Shown: piece after piece, positions 15,101-26,759 of the stretch
Position numbering within the stretch: position 1 is the stretch's first letter
How the letters are laid out: each line of letters begins with the position of its first letter
Source of the DNA: Pseudovirgaria hyperparasitica
Taxonomy: Eukaryota; Ascomycota; Dothideomycetes; Acrospermales; Acrospermaceae
Assembly: GCF_010093815.1 (NCBI RefSeq)
Contig: NW_022985566.1
Location: 626,850 to 690,849, forward strand
Direction of reading: 5' to 3'
Length of the DNA: 64,000 bases
Position numbers and translations under genes: made by a program
Notes under the pieces: generated by a model
What the model was told of the DNA's origin: nothing
Seen by the model: only the letters and a program-made list of their open reading frames with translations
Databases searched by the model: none

Positions 15101-16432
15101 ATGACTTCAGAGCAGAACGACGCTCTCATCTCTCAGTTTATCGCTGTTGCCGGTCCGTCCGTACAACCTGAGCAGGTTGGTGATTGTAGGGACCTTCCTT
15201 TGCCCTCAGTATACTTATAATCATTCTAGGCGCAGGGCTATCTCGCTGCAGCGAGCTGGAACGTCGAGGAAGCCCTTCAAACATTCTTCGCGGCGAATGA
15301 TGGGGAAGAGCAAGATACATCCGAAGAGCAAGAAGCAGCATATACTGGTCCCCGCACACTTGATGGCAGGCCAGCACCAGGATATGCTGGCGAGGCTACA
15401 TCAATGCCTTCGTCGTCAGCCCGTGGCAAACAACCGCAGAAGGGCGGCTTGAGAACACTGAAGGATATCCAGGGAGACAGTGGCCATAGCCATGATGACG
15501 AGGATGACGAAGATGATGATAAAGACCAAGACATGTTTGCCGGAGGTGAGAAATCAGGTCTTGCGGTCCAAAACCCGGGGCAATCGAGCGATCCTCAAGC
15601 TCAGATTAGGGACATGCTCAAAAAGGCACAGAGGTATGCGGTGCGACTCGTACTGTTAGTTAGGTATTGACAGCTCGACAGGAATGATCCACGACCTGGG
15701 GGCGAAGATACAGATCGGCCACGCCCACGTTTCACCGGCACAGGTCAAACTCTTGGTGGCGATGACACCCCAAGTCGAGTCGTTACACAAGCATCGCCTC
15801 AACGACCAGTAGTTGCGGCACCTGAACGACGTGACCTTCACATCTGGAGAAACGGCTTCTCGGTGGATGACGGTCCACTCTATCGCTACGATGACCCAGC
15901 AAACGCCGGCTATCTAGAGATGATCAATCGAGGACAAGCCCCTGTCCAATTAATGAACGCTCAACACGGACAAGAGTTGGACGTTCACCTCTCGATGCAT
16001 AAAGAAGACGACTATGTGAAACCCAAGGCCAAATACAAGCCCTTTGGAGGATCTGGACAGAGACTGGGAAGCCCCACGCCTGGTGCTTCAGGCCCAGCGG
16101 CGGCCACGAGCAGCGCTCCTCCACCGACTCAATCGACTACCGCCACACCGCCTGGTAGCTCTGCGCCCATCATAGATGTTGACGAGGCACAACCAACGCT
16201 TGCTTTACAAATCCGGCTAGGTGATGGTACTCGCTTGCGATCGCGGTTCAACGCGAGTCACACCATTGGAGATGTCTATACGTTTGTTAACAGCGCAAGC
16301 CCAACCAGCGCTCAGCGTCCATGGGCTTTGATGACCACCTTCCCTAGCAAAGAGCTTTCAGACAAGACTCTCAAATTAGGTGACGTGGAGGATCTTAAGC
16401 GTGGTGGTGTTGTCGTCCAGAAGTGGACATAG
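15101..16432 (+). CDS. shp1: Shp1/p47-like UBX-domain cofactor of Cdc48
   Basis: Adaptor of the Cdc48/p97 AAA-ATPase in ubiquitin-dependent protein handling, membrane fusion and PP1 maturation (family knowledge). Exons 15101..15175, 15230..15633, 15682..16432 (introns 54 and 48 nt), 409 residues. The order is the p47 order: UBA-like domain at ~4-45 (DALISQFIAVAG ... AASWNVEEALQTFFA, split by intron 1), an acidic stretch (DDEDDEDDDKDQD), a SEP domain at ~211-275 (DLHIWRNGFSVDDGPLYRY ... EMINRGQAPVQL), a Pro/Ala/Ser-rich linker, and a C-terminal UBX domain from ~330 (LALQIRLGDGTRLRSRFN) ending VVVQKWT. The first donor is the less common GTTGGT, but it is the only one that keeps the UBA helices in frame. 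Confidence 0.95.
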
Positions 16433-18482
16433 AGTATCGTTGTGGTTGGAACATCAAAATCCTGGGTGGCGCGCTGGACAACGCATTGTGGTATCTGGCC
16501 AGTTGCGAAGAAGCACTACCACCAACACCTTGTAAGAGTATTTCCTCCAGCTGTATGGCTTGGGAATACACATAACAAGAGGCATATTAAAGCATATATA
16601 GACACATGGGACCAGTGATTCAGCAGATCCAATCTTAGACTGGAGCGATCAACAGTTCATGGCTTGAGCCCTCGGACCCATAACAATCGGTAAAATAAAG
16701 AATGTACTTCTGAACAATTGTGCTTTGACAACGCGCAGTGATGGCAGTCTTGTTAGTCCAGTACAACGAATACTCTGACGGGCTGTCTCCTCGCGACGAA
16801 TGCGCGTGATTATGTCAGTAGAGAGTGCCTAGTGTAGTAGTAGTAACAGATCCTTTGAATGGTTGACCAGTTCATAGCGCAACGTCAACACATGCGCTAG
16901 ACAAGGATTGAGATAGGACTAAGATAGTTCGCTGGACAGCTCAGTCTGATCATTAATTATTAGTGGCTTCCATTCCAGATCGTGTTTCGCCTTTGCATAA
17001 TGTCTGTACAACGGATAGCAAGAGCTGGAGGCAGGCTTGATAGCAGATTCACCTGGGACTTTGTAAGATCTTGTGCAACAAATACTGCAGGCATCGCAAT
17101 CGACGGAAACAATTTGAAACTTGAGCTTATCACAGGCTAGAATGAACCGTTCTCACTCTCGCACAACCGATGGCAGCACGAAGCAGTTCGCGTCCAAGAA
17201 GGACCCCACACTGGATGGAGCTGAGCAAGCAATCAGGCACAACGCCTATGTGTCCATATCGGTTACATCATGCACCTTAGATGAAATTAGATTCGAGTAC
17301 CGTGCGAGAGATGAGCACATATGTATGTTACTGTTCAATGTTGCAACTACTAAGCCAGCTCGATTCAGACGGAAGGCAGAGGGAAGGGAAGAATGTTCCT
17401 GTGCCGCCTTTGCGAGGTGGTCGACGTATGCCCGCCACTGTGAATGCAGGATGTTGTAATATTATTCATAAATCTTCGATTTAATGCGACTCGATCTGTG
17501 CTGGCGAATCGAAGAGCAAGGGTATCGAGGTGAGGCCACACTGCCCCAAAGATGGGAGAGACAAGGCCTCGAGGTTCATTTGTTGGCTGATTGCGCGGCT
17601 GTGGGGAATGGCTGGGCTAGCTGACGACAATGTTCGATGTTTAAGTCTTCCACCAGGGGGGCGGAAGAAGGCAGGGCTATACATTATCACAGACCAGTAC
17701 GCGTTGATCTCTATTCCCCAGCTCAGCACTGCAGCTGTCAACCTCGTCTGTCCAGACAGATGACAATAATTAACGGACAACCTCATGGAGTGTTAAATTG
17801 CTATAGAGTGAGTCCATGCATCCATCCATGGGCACGCAGAACTCAGACCACCTGTTCATCCAGGAGCAGCCGGCGTCCCGAGCTGTCCCGTCGGACGATG
17901 CAACAGATGGCTTTCTATAGTTCATAAGCTGATAGGACGGCCCCATGGTGGTGACTGCGGATGTATGGCTCGGGCATCCGCACAATCCTTTTCGCGAGCG
18001 ACGTCTCCTGTTTCTCGCTGCGTGCGTGACGTGCAATGTGTGTGTGCGTGTGCCCCTGACGCAAAAACGCAGTATTCAATGCTTTTAGGGGCTGGGCTGT
18101 CTCTAGTAGTCTAGTTGACAGATTTGAATGTTCCCGCTGCTGACTAGGGCGACACTGGTCCACAGTAATATGGCCGACGCCTCTCGCGTTTCACTCACCC
18201 GACTTCTTATCCTTCTTCCAGCTAACCACCTCTTTCTTTCTTTGCATTTTCTGTCCTTTCTTCCTTTGTTCCGCTTCATTGATGCTGTTAGGATCGCCTT
18301 CACATTGTTTGCCCTCTGCTGCCTTTTATTAGATGCTGGGCATTCCCTGCTGCTCCGTCGTTCTCTACCTACCTTCTACCTCTACTTGGACATGTCCTAT
18401 CTAGCCTGACTGACTACTATCGTACGTCCGATCTCTGGACCTATCTCGAAGCCCCTTTCGACACCTTCACAACCTCATCACC
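16433..18482. other. 2-kb intergenic region, no gene seen
   Basis: Open frames of 60-112 codons occur on both strands but none looks like a known family or has plausible exon continuation. The last 300 bases are the pyrimidine-rich leader of the DUF3405 gene. Confidence 0.5.
18190..18278 (+). promoter_or_regulatory. CT-rich promoter/leader tract
   Basis: Long run dominated by C and T (CTTCTT, CTTTCTTTCTTTG, CCTTTCTTCC) ending about 200 bases upstream of the DUF3405 start codon. Such tracts commonly precede transcription start sites in filamentous fungi; the exact start site cannot be placed from sequence. Confidence 0.4.
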
Positions 18483-20702
18483 ATGTTGTTACGATTATCG
18501 CCGCGAAGAGTTGCACTGCTGGCGTTCCTTGCATGTACTGCGCTGTTCATCCTCCACCAACAGATACCCGGTGGATATCGATACGATCAGCTTCCCACCT
18601 TCAAAAGTCCCTTTAACCTACACAATTCAGCGCGTCCGAAAGCCCTCCTGCATCTCGCGTCAACAGAACCAATCCCCCCACGAATTACCAATAAACCTCT
18701 GCCCAGAGTCCAGGACCCAAAAGCATACATTCAACAGATTCTAAACTGGAACAGACCACAGCCTGATCCGTCGCACTGGCCCCCATACGAATTGTACAAT
18801 GATCGTGACTATGACCCGAATCGATGGGAACAGTTCGAAGAAGATCAAGATTACTACAAAGACAATGGTGTGGAATTGGTAAAGGGGGACAATGGTGAAG
18901 GAGCACAACCCTACCTTCCATACGTAGACTACAATTCAGATGAATGGCAGAAAAAGTGGAAGGGCGAGTACGTCGCATGTGACGGCCCCAGAGGACTACC
19001 ACTCAACGAAAGTACCGACGACGTCGTAAAGGCCTATTCCAAGATTCCCGAAAACTTTCCACTCTCCTTCACAGGCTCAAATGAAGCACTCGGACTTGAC
19101 TTTAATAAATGCTTTGAGCGCTACGATAGATATGGTCCTTATGGATTTGGTGAAGATCATGAGGATGTACCTGGCTGGGATCGGCCGAAAATAGATGTCG
19201 ACTGGTCTGAGACAAATTGGGGAGCCCTGCAAAATGAGTGTTTGGAGCGGAACAGGGCACGCTTTCCCTCAGATGCTCGAAAGATTTCAAAGCTACAAGA
19301 AGAGACCAGTCTTTCAGAGCTCGAGGCGCGGGCACCAAACCCACCATACGTCGTTCCATCTAATACGACATCGAAAGGTCCCGAGTACAAGCCTCGGACG
19401 GCGGTACTCATTCGTACTTGGACTGGGTACAAATATACGCCCAATGACATGCATGCAATCCGTTCCATGATTGCAGAACTAAACTTGCTTTCAGGTGGAG
19501 AATACCAGGTTTTTCTTTACGTACATGTCAAGAACAAGAAGTTGGACATCTACAACAACAAAGCCCTGCATGATCAGATTCTACGAGAAAATGTTCCCAA
19601 AGAGCTGCGTAGTATTGCTATTCTATGGAGCGAGAATGTTGGCAAGGAGTGGTATCCTCGAGTCGGCGACTGGCAGGTGTATTGGCAACAGTTCATGTGC
19701 TTGCAGCTCTTCTCGAAACAACATCCGGAATTTGAGTACATCTGGAACTGGGAAACCGATGCTCGATATACGGGCCAACATTATCATTTTCTGGAACAGA
19801 TGGCTAAGTTCGCAAAAAAGACACCGCGTAAATACCTCTGGGAGCGCAACAAACGGTTCTACATTCCAGCTGTTCACGGCACTTATGACGATTTTCTGAA
19901 TAGCACCAATACTATCATCGAGACCCAATCGGCCGCGAAGACGATACCACCTCCAGTATGGGGCCCGAGGCCACAACATCCTGATCAAAGGCCTATTGGT
20001 CCGCACCCGCCCCACAGCATTGCTGAGGATGATTACGAATGGGGCGTCGGTGAGGAAGCTGATCTTATCACACTACTTCCTATTTTTGACCCGCGACACA
20101 CCATATGGCCTATGCGGAATCACATCTGGAACTTCGTTCCGGGTATCCGACCCATCTTTACGCCTCAGGACCCAGCCCATAATGGATTCGATCACCCAAA
20201 GTTCCAAGAAATTGAGCGCAAAGTCGTCATCAACACAGTCCTCCGTCTTAGTAAACGGCTCATAGAAGCCATGCATCTGGAGAATATGGCAGGGCGAAGC
20301 ATGCAGGCCGAGATGTGGACGATTTCTACTGCTCTGCACCATGGACTCAAAGCTGTGTACGCCCCACAACCAGTTTGGAGCGATCGCAAATGGATCCATC
20401 CTTACAGTGATCTAATTTTCAATGCCGGTAAAGACGGCATCTGGAGTGAAGAGCTGGACTCAGTTTACAACCCGGACCGCGAGTACAACTTCCAGAGCTG
20501 GAGTTGGTACTACCGTAGTAATTTCCCGCGTCGCTTGTATAGACGTTGGCTCGGTATGACGACGTTAATACATCCATGGGCAGAACCGGAACGGCAGGTG
20601 GACGCCGAAGAGGAGGAAGCCAAGCAAGGGAACGGACGAATGTGTTTGCCCGGGATGTTGTTACACCCGGTGAAACAAATGTGGGAAGACCAACTTCGTT
20701 AA
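18483..20702 (+). CDS. DUF3405 family protein, type II membrane protein with glycosyltransferase-like features
   Basis: Single exon, 739 residues. The N-terminus has basic residues (LRLSPRRVA) followed by one hydrophobic anchor at about 10-26, so a type II topology with a lumenal C-terminal domain in the Golgi/secretory pathway is likely. The central part matches what I know of DUF3405: TAVLIRTWTGY, then a Rossmann-like stretch, YIWNWETDARYTGQHY (the WETDAR Asp at residue 426 sits where a GT-A DxD-type metal site would be), and a C-terminal WHIP/WSWYYR-type aromatic region. Family function is not established; a glycosyltransferase role is inference from topology and the acidic motif. The start ATG at 18483 is the first in frame and directly precedes the anchor. 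Confidence 0.85.
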   Translation: MLLRLSPRRVALLAFLACTALFILHQQIPGGYRYDQLPTFKSPFNLHNSARPKALLHLASTEPIPPRITNKPLPRVQDPKAYIQQILNWNRPQPDPSHWPPYELYNDRDYDPNRWEQFEEDQDYYKDNGVELVKGDNGEGAQPYLPYVDYNSDEWQKKWKGEYVACDGPRGLPLNESTDDVVKAYSKIPENFPLSFTGSNEALGLDFNKCFERYDRYGPYGFGEDHEDVPGWDRPKIDVDWSETNWGALQNECLERNRARFPSDARKISKLQEETSLSELEARAPNPPYVVPSNTTSKGPEYKPRTAVLIRTWTGYKYTPNDMHAIRSMIAELNLLSGGEYQVFLYVHVKNKKLDIYNNKALHDQILRENVPKELRSIAILWSENVGKEWYPRVGDWQVYWQQFMCLQLFSKQHPEFEYIWNWETDARYTGQHYHFLEQMAKFAKKTPRKYLWERNKRFYIPAVHGTYDDFLNSTNTIIETQSAAKTIPPPVWGPRPQHPDQRPIGPHPPHSIAEDDYEWGVGEEADLITLLPIFDPRHTIWPMRNHIWNFVPGIRPIFTPQDPAHNGFDHPKFQEIERKVVINTVLRLSKRLIEAMHLENMAGRSMQAEMWTISTALHHGLKAVYAPQPVWSDRKWIHPYSDLIFNAGKDGIWSEELDSVYNPDREYNFQSWSWYYRSNFPRRLYRRWLGMTTLIHPWAEPERQVDAEEEEAKQGNGRMCLPGMLLHPVKQMWEDQLR

Positions 20703-21719
20703 GGCTAACCTTGACGCTGCCACGCTGACGTTAAATTCACGCAATGAAACGGTTTCGACTATTGCCGCTCTAAGCTCTTCATTCACCAAAGATCATATGT
20801 TTCACAGCCACACAAGCATTAGCCGGAGTTAACTTGAAAACAGGGCATAAGGAGTATTGGGCTGGATATCAGATAGAAGATAGCGCTGAAGCCCTGCAGC
20901 ACGCAACAGGTCACGCAGCGTGATTCGAAAATTTTGTTTACTTTTAACTCGGAGACGGTCGTTTCCCGGAGATATATTCTTTGTATATAGGCATCAGATC
21001 TCATCGTACTACTCATTGGAAACAAATCGGCCCGCATTTTTTTGCGTGTAAATATCATATAGGGCAATCATGCCCGTTATCAATCGGCCAGGGCCATAAT
21101 TTAACGAACGATTCTAACTAATTTAATCATGGTGTGCTGTGAACCGGCGTGACGACGTTCTGAAAGCCCTTCTTGTATTCTACAATGCAATCGTGCTGTG
21201 AGTCTCATGCTAGCATAAGAAGACAACTTACCCAGGCCCTTCAAGCTTGCAGGACAAAGCTCACGATTGCAATAACTCGAAACTTCTCCTGTTGAATCTG
21301 ACTGGACCTCTAGTAGCTTTCTTTATGCAGCCAACATGACACTGCGGGAAAGAGACATTAGGGCATGCGCCAGTCGATGTGACAAGGCTTTACATCTGTA
21401 GTAGCCTGCTGACGACTGGCAGGCCTCATCACGAGCTTCGTCACCGGCCGAGAGCAACAGACAAAGTGTAATACGAGGCATTTTAAAGACAGATCATTGG
21501 TCATTTCTGGTGCCCTGCGGCAATAACGGACATTTTGCCGCTCTAATACTGCTCCAAAACTGCTCCTTAGGATCGGCGTCTGAGCTCAACCCAGAACCCT
21601 GACCGCAGTGGCTTTGGCCTTTGCTACGTTTGCTTTATCAACCTCGCCTCCTTCTATGGATCTCTCTCTTCCATCCTCCTAATTCTCCACATCAACTTAT
21701 AACCTGCGCAAGCATCGCC
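20703..21719. other. Intergenic region upstream of kgd1
   Basis: About 1 kb with no supported gene. The bases just before the kgd1 start (21640-21700) are CT-rich, a likely leader/promoter tract. Confidence 0.5.
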
Positions 21720-24700
21720 ATGCTGCGCATTCCCGTACAGCGCGCCAGCAGCCGCATCCTTTGCGGTAGCTGTGGCGCTCGATCAAACTTCTCCACAGCA
21801 GCGAGAGCTTCAGCAACGTCATTGGTGTCGAAGAGACGATGCATAGCCCTGACTTCTCAATTGCAACAAGCTCGCCGCTATGCGATCGCCGCCGAAGACA
21901 CAAACAAAGGAGTTGTATGTACAACATTCGTGCGCAGCTGTTAGCTCATCTAACTGAACGTCATCAGGATCCGAACGACTCCTTCCTTCAGGGAAATACA
22001 GCAAACTATGTCGATGAAATGTATATGCAATGGAAGCAAGATCCTTCGAGCGTCCATATATCGTGGCAAGTATATTTCAGGAACATGGAAAATGGTGACA
22101 TGCCAGTGTCACAAGCCTTTCAGCCTCCGCCCACCATAATGCCGGCCCTCCATGGAGGTACTGGACCACAGTTCTCTCCAGGCATGGGAATGCAGACTGG
22201 ACAGGGCGATGATACCATGAACCATCTCAAAGTCCAACTTCTAGTTCGCGCTTATCAAGCCCGAGGTCATCACAAGGCTAATATCGATCCTCTGGGCATT
22301 CGTACAGAGGCGGAGCAGTTCGGATACAAACGACCGAAAGAGCTGGAACTGTCTCATTACAACTTCAAAGAATCGGATCTCGACCAGGAATTTGCGCTAG
22401 GTCCTGGTATTCTTCCGGCATTTAAGAACGAAAGCCGCGAAAAGATGAAGCTGAGGGATATCATTGCAGCTTGCGAGAGGCTTTACTGTGGTTCGTACGG
22501 CATAGAATACATTCACATTCCGGATAGAGAGCATTGCGATTGGTTGCGTGCCCGAGTGGAGATTGAGCAGCCCTACAAATATTCAGTCGACGAGAAGAGA
22601 CGAATCCTAGATCGTCTAATTTGGGGCACTAGTTTCGAATCCTTTTTGGCCACAAAGTATCCCAACGACAAGCGCTTTGGTCTTGAAGGTGGAGAGAGTT
22701 TGATTCCTGGGATGAAAGCTCTTATTGACCGAAGTGTCGACTATGGTGTTAAGGACATCGTCATTGGAATGCCTCATCGTGGTCGATTGAACGTTTTGAG
22801 TAATGTCGTTCGTAAGCCCAACGAATCTATCTTCAGCGAGTTCGCTGGCTCTGCCGATCCAGCCGACGAAGGTTCGGGCGATGTCAAGTACCATCTGGGA
22901 ATGAACTTTGAACGACCCACGCCGTCTGGAAAGCGTGTCCAACTCTCCCTGGTAGCCAACCCATCGCATCTGGAGGCTGAGGACCCAGTGGTTCTTGGCA
23001 AGACCCGAGCCATATTGCACTACAACAAGGACGAGAAGGAAGCCAAGACTGCCATGGGAGTACTACTGCACGGTGATGCTGCCTTTGCCGGCCAGGGTAT
23101 CGTCTACGAGACGATGGGCTTCCACACTCTACCATCGTACCATACTGGCGGTACTATCCATATCATCGTCAACAATCAGATTGGTTTTACTACTGATCCT
23201 CGCTTTTCTCGTTCCACTCCATACTGCTCAGACATCGCCAAGGCTATTGACGCACCTGTGTTTCATGTCAATGGCGACGATGTAGAGGCTCTTAACTTCG
23301 TTTGCCAGCTAGCTGCAGACTACCGTGCTGAGTTCAAGAAAGATGTTGTTATTGACATGGTCTGCTACCGTAAGCAGGGTCACAACGAGACCGACCAGCC
23401 GTTCTTTACTCAACCGCTCATGTATCAACGCATTGCAAAACACAAGCCCGCCCTAGACACTTATGAGAAGAAGCTTCTTGAGGAGAAGACCTTCACTAAG
23501 GAAGACATTGATGAGCACAAGGCTTGGGTATGGGGCATGCTGGAAGAAAGTTTTAACAGAAGCAAAGATTACACACCTACTGCGAAAGAGTGGCTTACAT
23601 CTGCGTGGAACGGCTTCAAGTCACCAAAGGAGCTTGCTACTGAAGTACTGCCTCATCTACCTACTGCCGTCGATGAGAGCGTACTGAAGGAAATTGCTGC
23701 GAAGATTGGAGGTGCTCCTGAAGGTTTTGCTGTCCATCGCAATCTCAAGCGTATCTTGGCAGGTCGTGCAAAGACAGTGACTGAAGGCAAAAACATTGAT
23801 ATGCCTACGGCTGAGGCACTCGCATTCGGTTCGCTTGTGCTAGATGGCCATCACGTACGAGTTTCTGGACAGGATGTAGAGCGTGGTACTTTCTCTCAGC
23901 GACATGCTGTACTGCACGACCAAGAGACAGAAAATACGCACACCCCACTGCAGAACTTGAGCGACGACCAAGCCACATTCGTCATTTCCAACTCCTCTTT
24001 GAGCGAGTTCGGTGTCCTCGGATTCGAGTATGGTTATTCTCTATCGTCACCAAATGCACTTGTCATGTGGGAGGCTCAATTCGGCGACTTTGCTAACAAT
24101 GCACAATGTATCATCGATCAGTTCGTTGCATCAGGTGAAGTCAAATGGCTTCAGCGCAGCGGTTTGGTCATGAGTTTGCCTCACGGATACGATGGTCAAG
24201 GCCCAGAGCATTCTTCAGGTCGTATGGAACGATACCTCCAGCTATGTAACGAGGATCCGCGCATCTTCCCAGCCGAAGACAAAATCGTCCGTCAACACCA
24301 AGACTGCAATATGCAGATCGCGTACCTCACCAAGCCATCGAACATGTTCCACATTCTTCGACGACAGATGAATCGCCAATTCCGCAAACGTAAGTTTCAT
24401 AGTTGTATTGACTTTTCGCTCACCTACTGACTTAACACTAGCTCTCATCCTATTCTTCAGCAAGAATCTACTCCGCCACCCTATGGCCCGCTCGGATATC
24501 AGTGAATTCACCGGCGAGTCCGGCTTTCAATGGATCATCCCTGATCCTGCGCATGAGACCGGCGATATCGATGCGCACGACTCCATAAGTCGGGTCATTC
24601 TATGCTCTGGCCAAGTATACACTGCGCTTGCCAAACATCGTGAACAAGAGGGCCGCAAGGACATCGCAATTACCCGAATTGAGCAGCTACATCCGTTCCC

Positions 24701-24983
24701 ATGGGAGCAGCTGAAGGAGAACCTTGACAGTTACCCGAACGCGAAGACCATTGTATGGGCCCAAGAGGAGCCGCTAAACGCCGGTGCATGGAGCTTCACT
24801 CAGCCAAGAATTGAGACGCTATTAAACCAGACGAAGTACCACAACCGACGCCACGTCATGTATGCTGGAAGAAACCCCAGCGCCAGTGTGGCAACTGGTT
24901 TGAAGAGCGTGCATACAAGGGAGGAGAAGGAGCTGCTGGAGCATGCATTTAACGTTACACAAGACAAGCTCAAGGGCGAGTAA
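21720..24983 (+). CDS. kgd1: 2-oxoglutarate dehydrogenase E1 component, mitochondrial
   Basis: Thiamine-diphosphate-dependent E1 of the 2-oxoglutarate dehydrogenase complex (TCA cycle, mitochondrial matrix). Exons 21720..21914, 21968..24389, 24442..24983; introns of 53 and 52 nt; 1052 residues, normal for the family. Exon 1 is mostly a transit peptide rich in Arg/Ser/Ala ([14 protein letters not shown]...). After splicing come the N-terminal E1o motif [18 protein letters not shown], the [14 protein letters not shown] active-site region (~residue 334), [17 protein letters not shown] (~434), the ThDP/Mg region [12 protein letters not shown] (~500) and, late in exon 2, [19 protein letters not shown]. 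Exon 3 restores [17 protein letters not shown] and ends with the C-terminal E1 domain. Both splice joins keep conserved sequence continuous. Confidence 0.98.
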
Positions 24984-25617
24984 AAGTTAATGGAGATCAT
25001 CATGTGTGTATATGTATTAATTTCTCGTGGGTTATGGTTATCTCATTCTGTGTCAATGGGGATGGGATTTCCGAGTCGTCTTGAAAGCAAGGCGAAGATT
25101 TAACTTGAGATAAGTTTGAATGCATGTAGCATCAGTAGCGACGTTTTTCAAAAATGGGTTTGTTCTAAGGCCTATGCGGGATGAAGATCTGATTCTTTGA
25201 GCACCCTTTTCATCAGACAATTTTGCGTGGATCTTGTACGTCGGGTATTGTGCATCATTTTAAATTATAGAGTACTAATTTAAACACTCCCCTTCGTCTC
25301 GAATATTTAGTACATACTAGTTAATTGAACACGAGCTTACAAGACCAAGAGGGCAGATGCATTGTTCGGCTCGGTACAGGGAGAAGCTGGCCCGTGCTCA
25401 AGCTAGGCATTTTCCGGCACAGGTGTCACTTTCGACCTCAGTTCTTGCTGAAGCTCTTCTCACTCGGTTACTTCACACGACGTCCATCTCCACTCTACGC
25501 CCCCGAAAAGGCTCCCATCAGCTCCATTGACTGCTACAGTACAGTCAATTGGAGACGCCACACCCTTACCGATACGCATAATACCTCTTCAGAAACTGCT
25601 TCGACTCATCCGCGATA
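24984..25617. other. Intergenic region
   Basis: 3' flank of kgd1 and 5' flank of the next gene; A/T-rich around 25260-25320. No gene supported. Confidence 0.5.
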
Positions 25618-26759
25618 ATGATGCGCACAGGAGCTTGCCGCGGCTTGATGCGGGCAATCAAGCCCTCCACGTCCCATGCGACTCGATTGGCCTTCTCAGG
25701 CCCAGCCAACATGACACAAGCGTCCTCGAAGCTCTGTACAATGGCCTTCAAGCGCCCGCAAGCCCTTGCAAAGCCAACAACGCATGCTCTGGCGCGTTAC
25801 AAGTCTACGCTGAACGTTCAGGATCAGGAGCTAGAAAAGAGCCTTTTATATGAAGATATTCCATCCAACCCAGCGATCGTGGCCACGGACTCCTCAATCC
25901 ACCCAGTCCTTGGTGAGGTTGGTGCACAAGAGCCGGAAAAGGACGTTGACATGATGGCCGGTGTGAAGTCTGATCTGGTTTGTGCCCCGCTTACCCAGGA
26001 TGATATTGGTGAAGCATGCTCATGAGACCTCGCAGACTGTCATCAAAGAGACCTTTTCCCTCGAGGCAGTTCCTAAGGAGGCTATAGCTGTCGGTCTTGC
26101 CGGAGTCATTCCCTACCTTGTCACCTCGCTATCGACAGTCTATTGCGCAGCCGAGATCAATGCCAATGCCATTCACGGCTCCGGATACCTTATGTCTGGA
26201 CAATCTGCAGACCTTCTGTTGCAAATTATTGAGCCGATGCAAATTGGATACGGCGCTGTGGTTCGTAGCTGATTCAACCATGTGTTCCGATAAACATTGA
26301 CGTCCGACACAGATCATTTCCTTCCTCGGCGCTATTCATTGGGGTCTTGAATGGGCCAAGTACGGCGGCAGCCAGGGCTTTAAACGATATGCCATCGGCA
26401 TCGTCGCTCCAGCTATTGCCTGGCCTACGATTATGCTCTCGCCCATCTTCGCCCTCTCAACCCAATTTCTTGCCTTTACCTACCTCTACTACGCAGACTC
26501 GCGCGCCTCCAAGCGCGGCTGGGCTCCAACATGGTACCCGGTCTACCGTTTCGTCCTGACCTTCATTGTTGGTGCCTCCATCATCATCACGCTGATCGGC
26601 AAGGGCCAGATCATCGAGGACCACCACTCCAGGCTACCCAACCCCGTAGATCGTATCCGCGCATTCCGCGACAACTACATTGATGAGGCATCTGCCAACG
26701 AGGCCTCCAACAAGGAGGAGACGATCGAGAAGAACAAGGCGATCAAAGAGGAAGAATAG
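25618..26759 (+). CDS. DUF3429/TMEM69-like mitochondrial membrane protein
   Basis: Exons proposed: 25618..25977, 26036..26260, 26313..26759 (introns 58 and 52 nt), 343 residues. The N-terminus is rich in Arg/Ser/Ala and lacks acidic residues until LNVQDQELEKS, fitting a mitochondrial presequence. The body has hydrophobic segments (GLAGVIPYLVTSL, ISFLGAIHWGLEWA, GIVAPAIAWPTIML, FALSTQFLAFTYLYYADS, FVLTFIVGASIIITLIG) in the pattern of DUF3429/TMEM69, with the hallmark GAIHWG. The C-terminus is charged (KEETIEKNKAIKEEE). Function is unknown; inner-membrane location is inferred from the family. Intron 1 has two in-frame acceptors (ending 26026 or 26035); I chose 26035 for its CAG and a CTCAT branch-like site. 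There is a second ATG immediately after the first, so the start is near certain only to within one codon. Confidence 0.82.

Noticed and set aside
17121-18409. Several 60-112-codon frames before the DUF3405 gene
   Set aside because: No family signal, no consistent splicing, and the later ones lie in the CT-rich leader.
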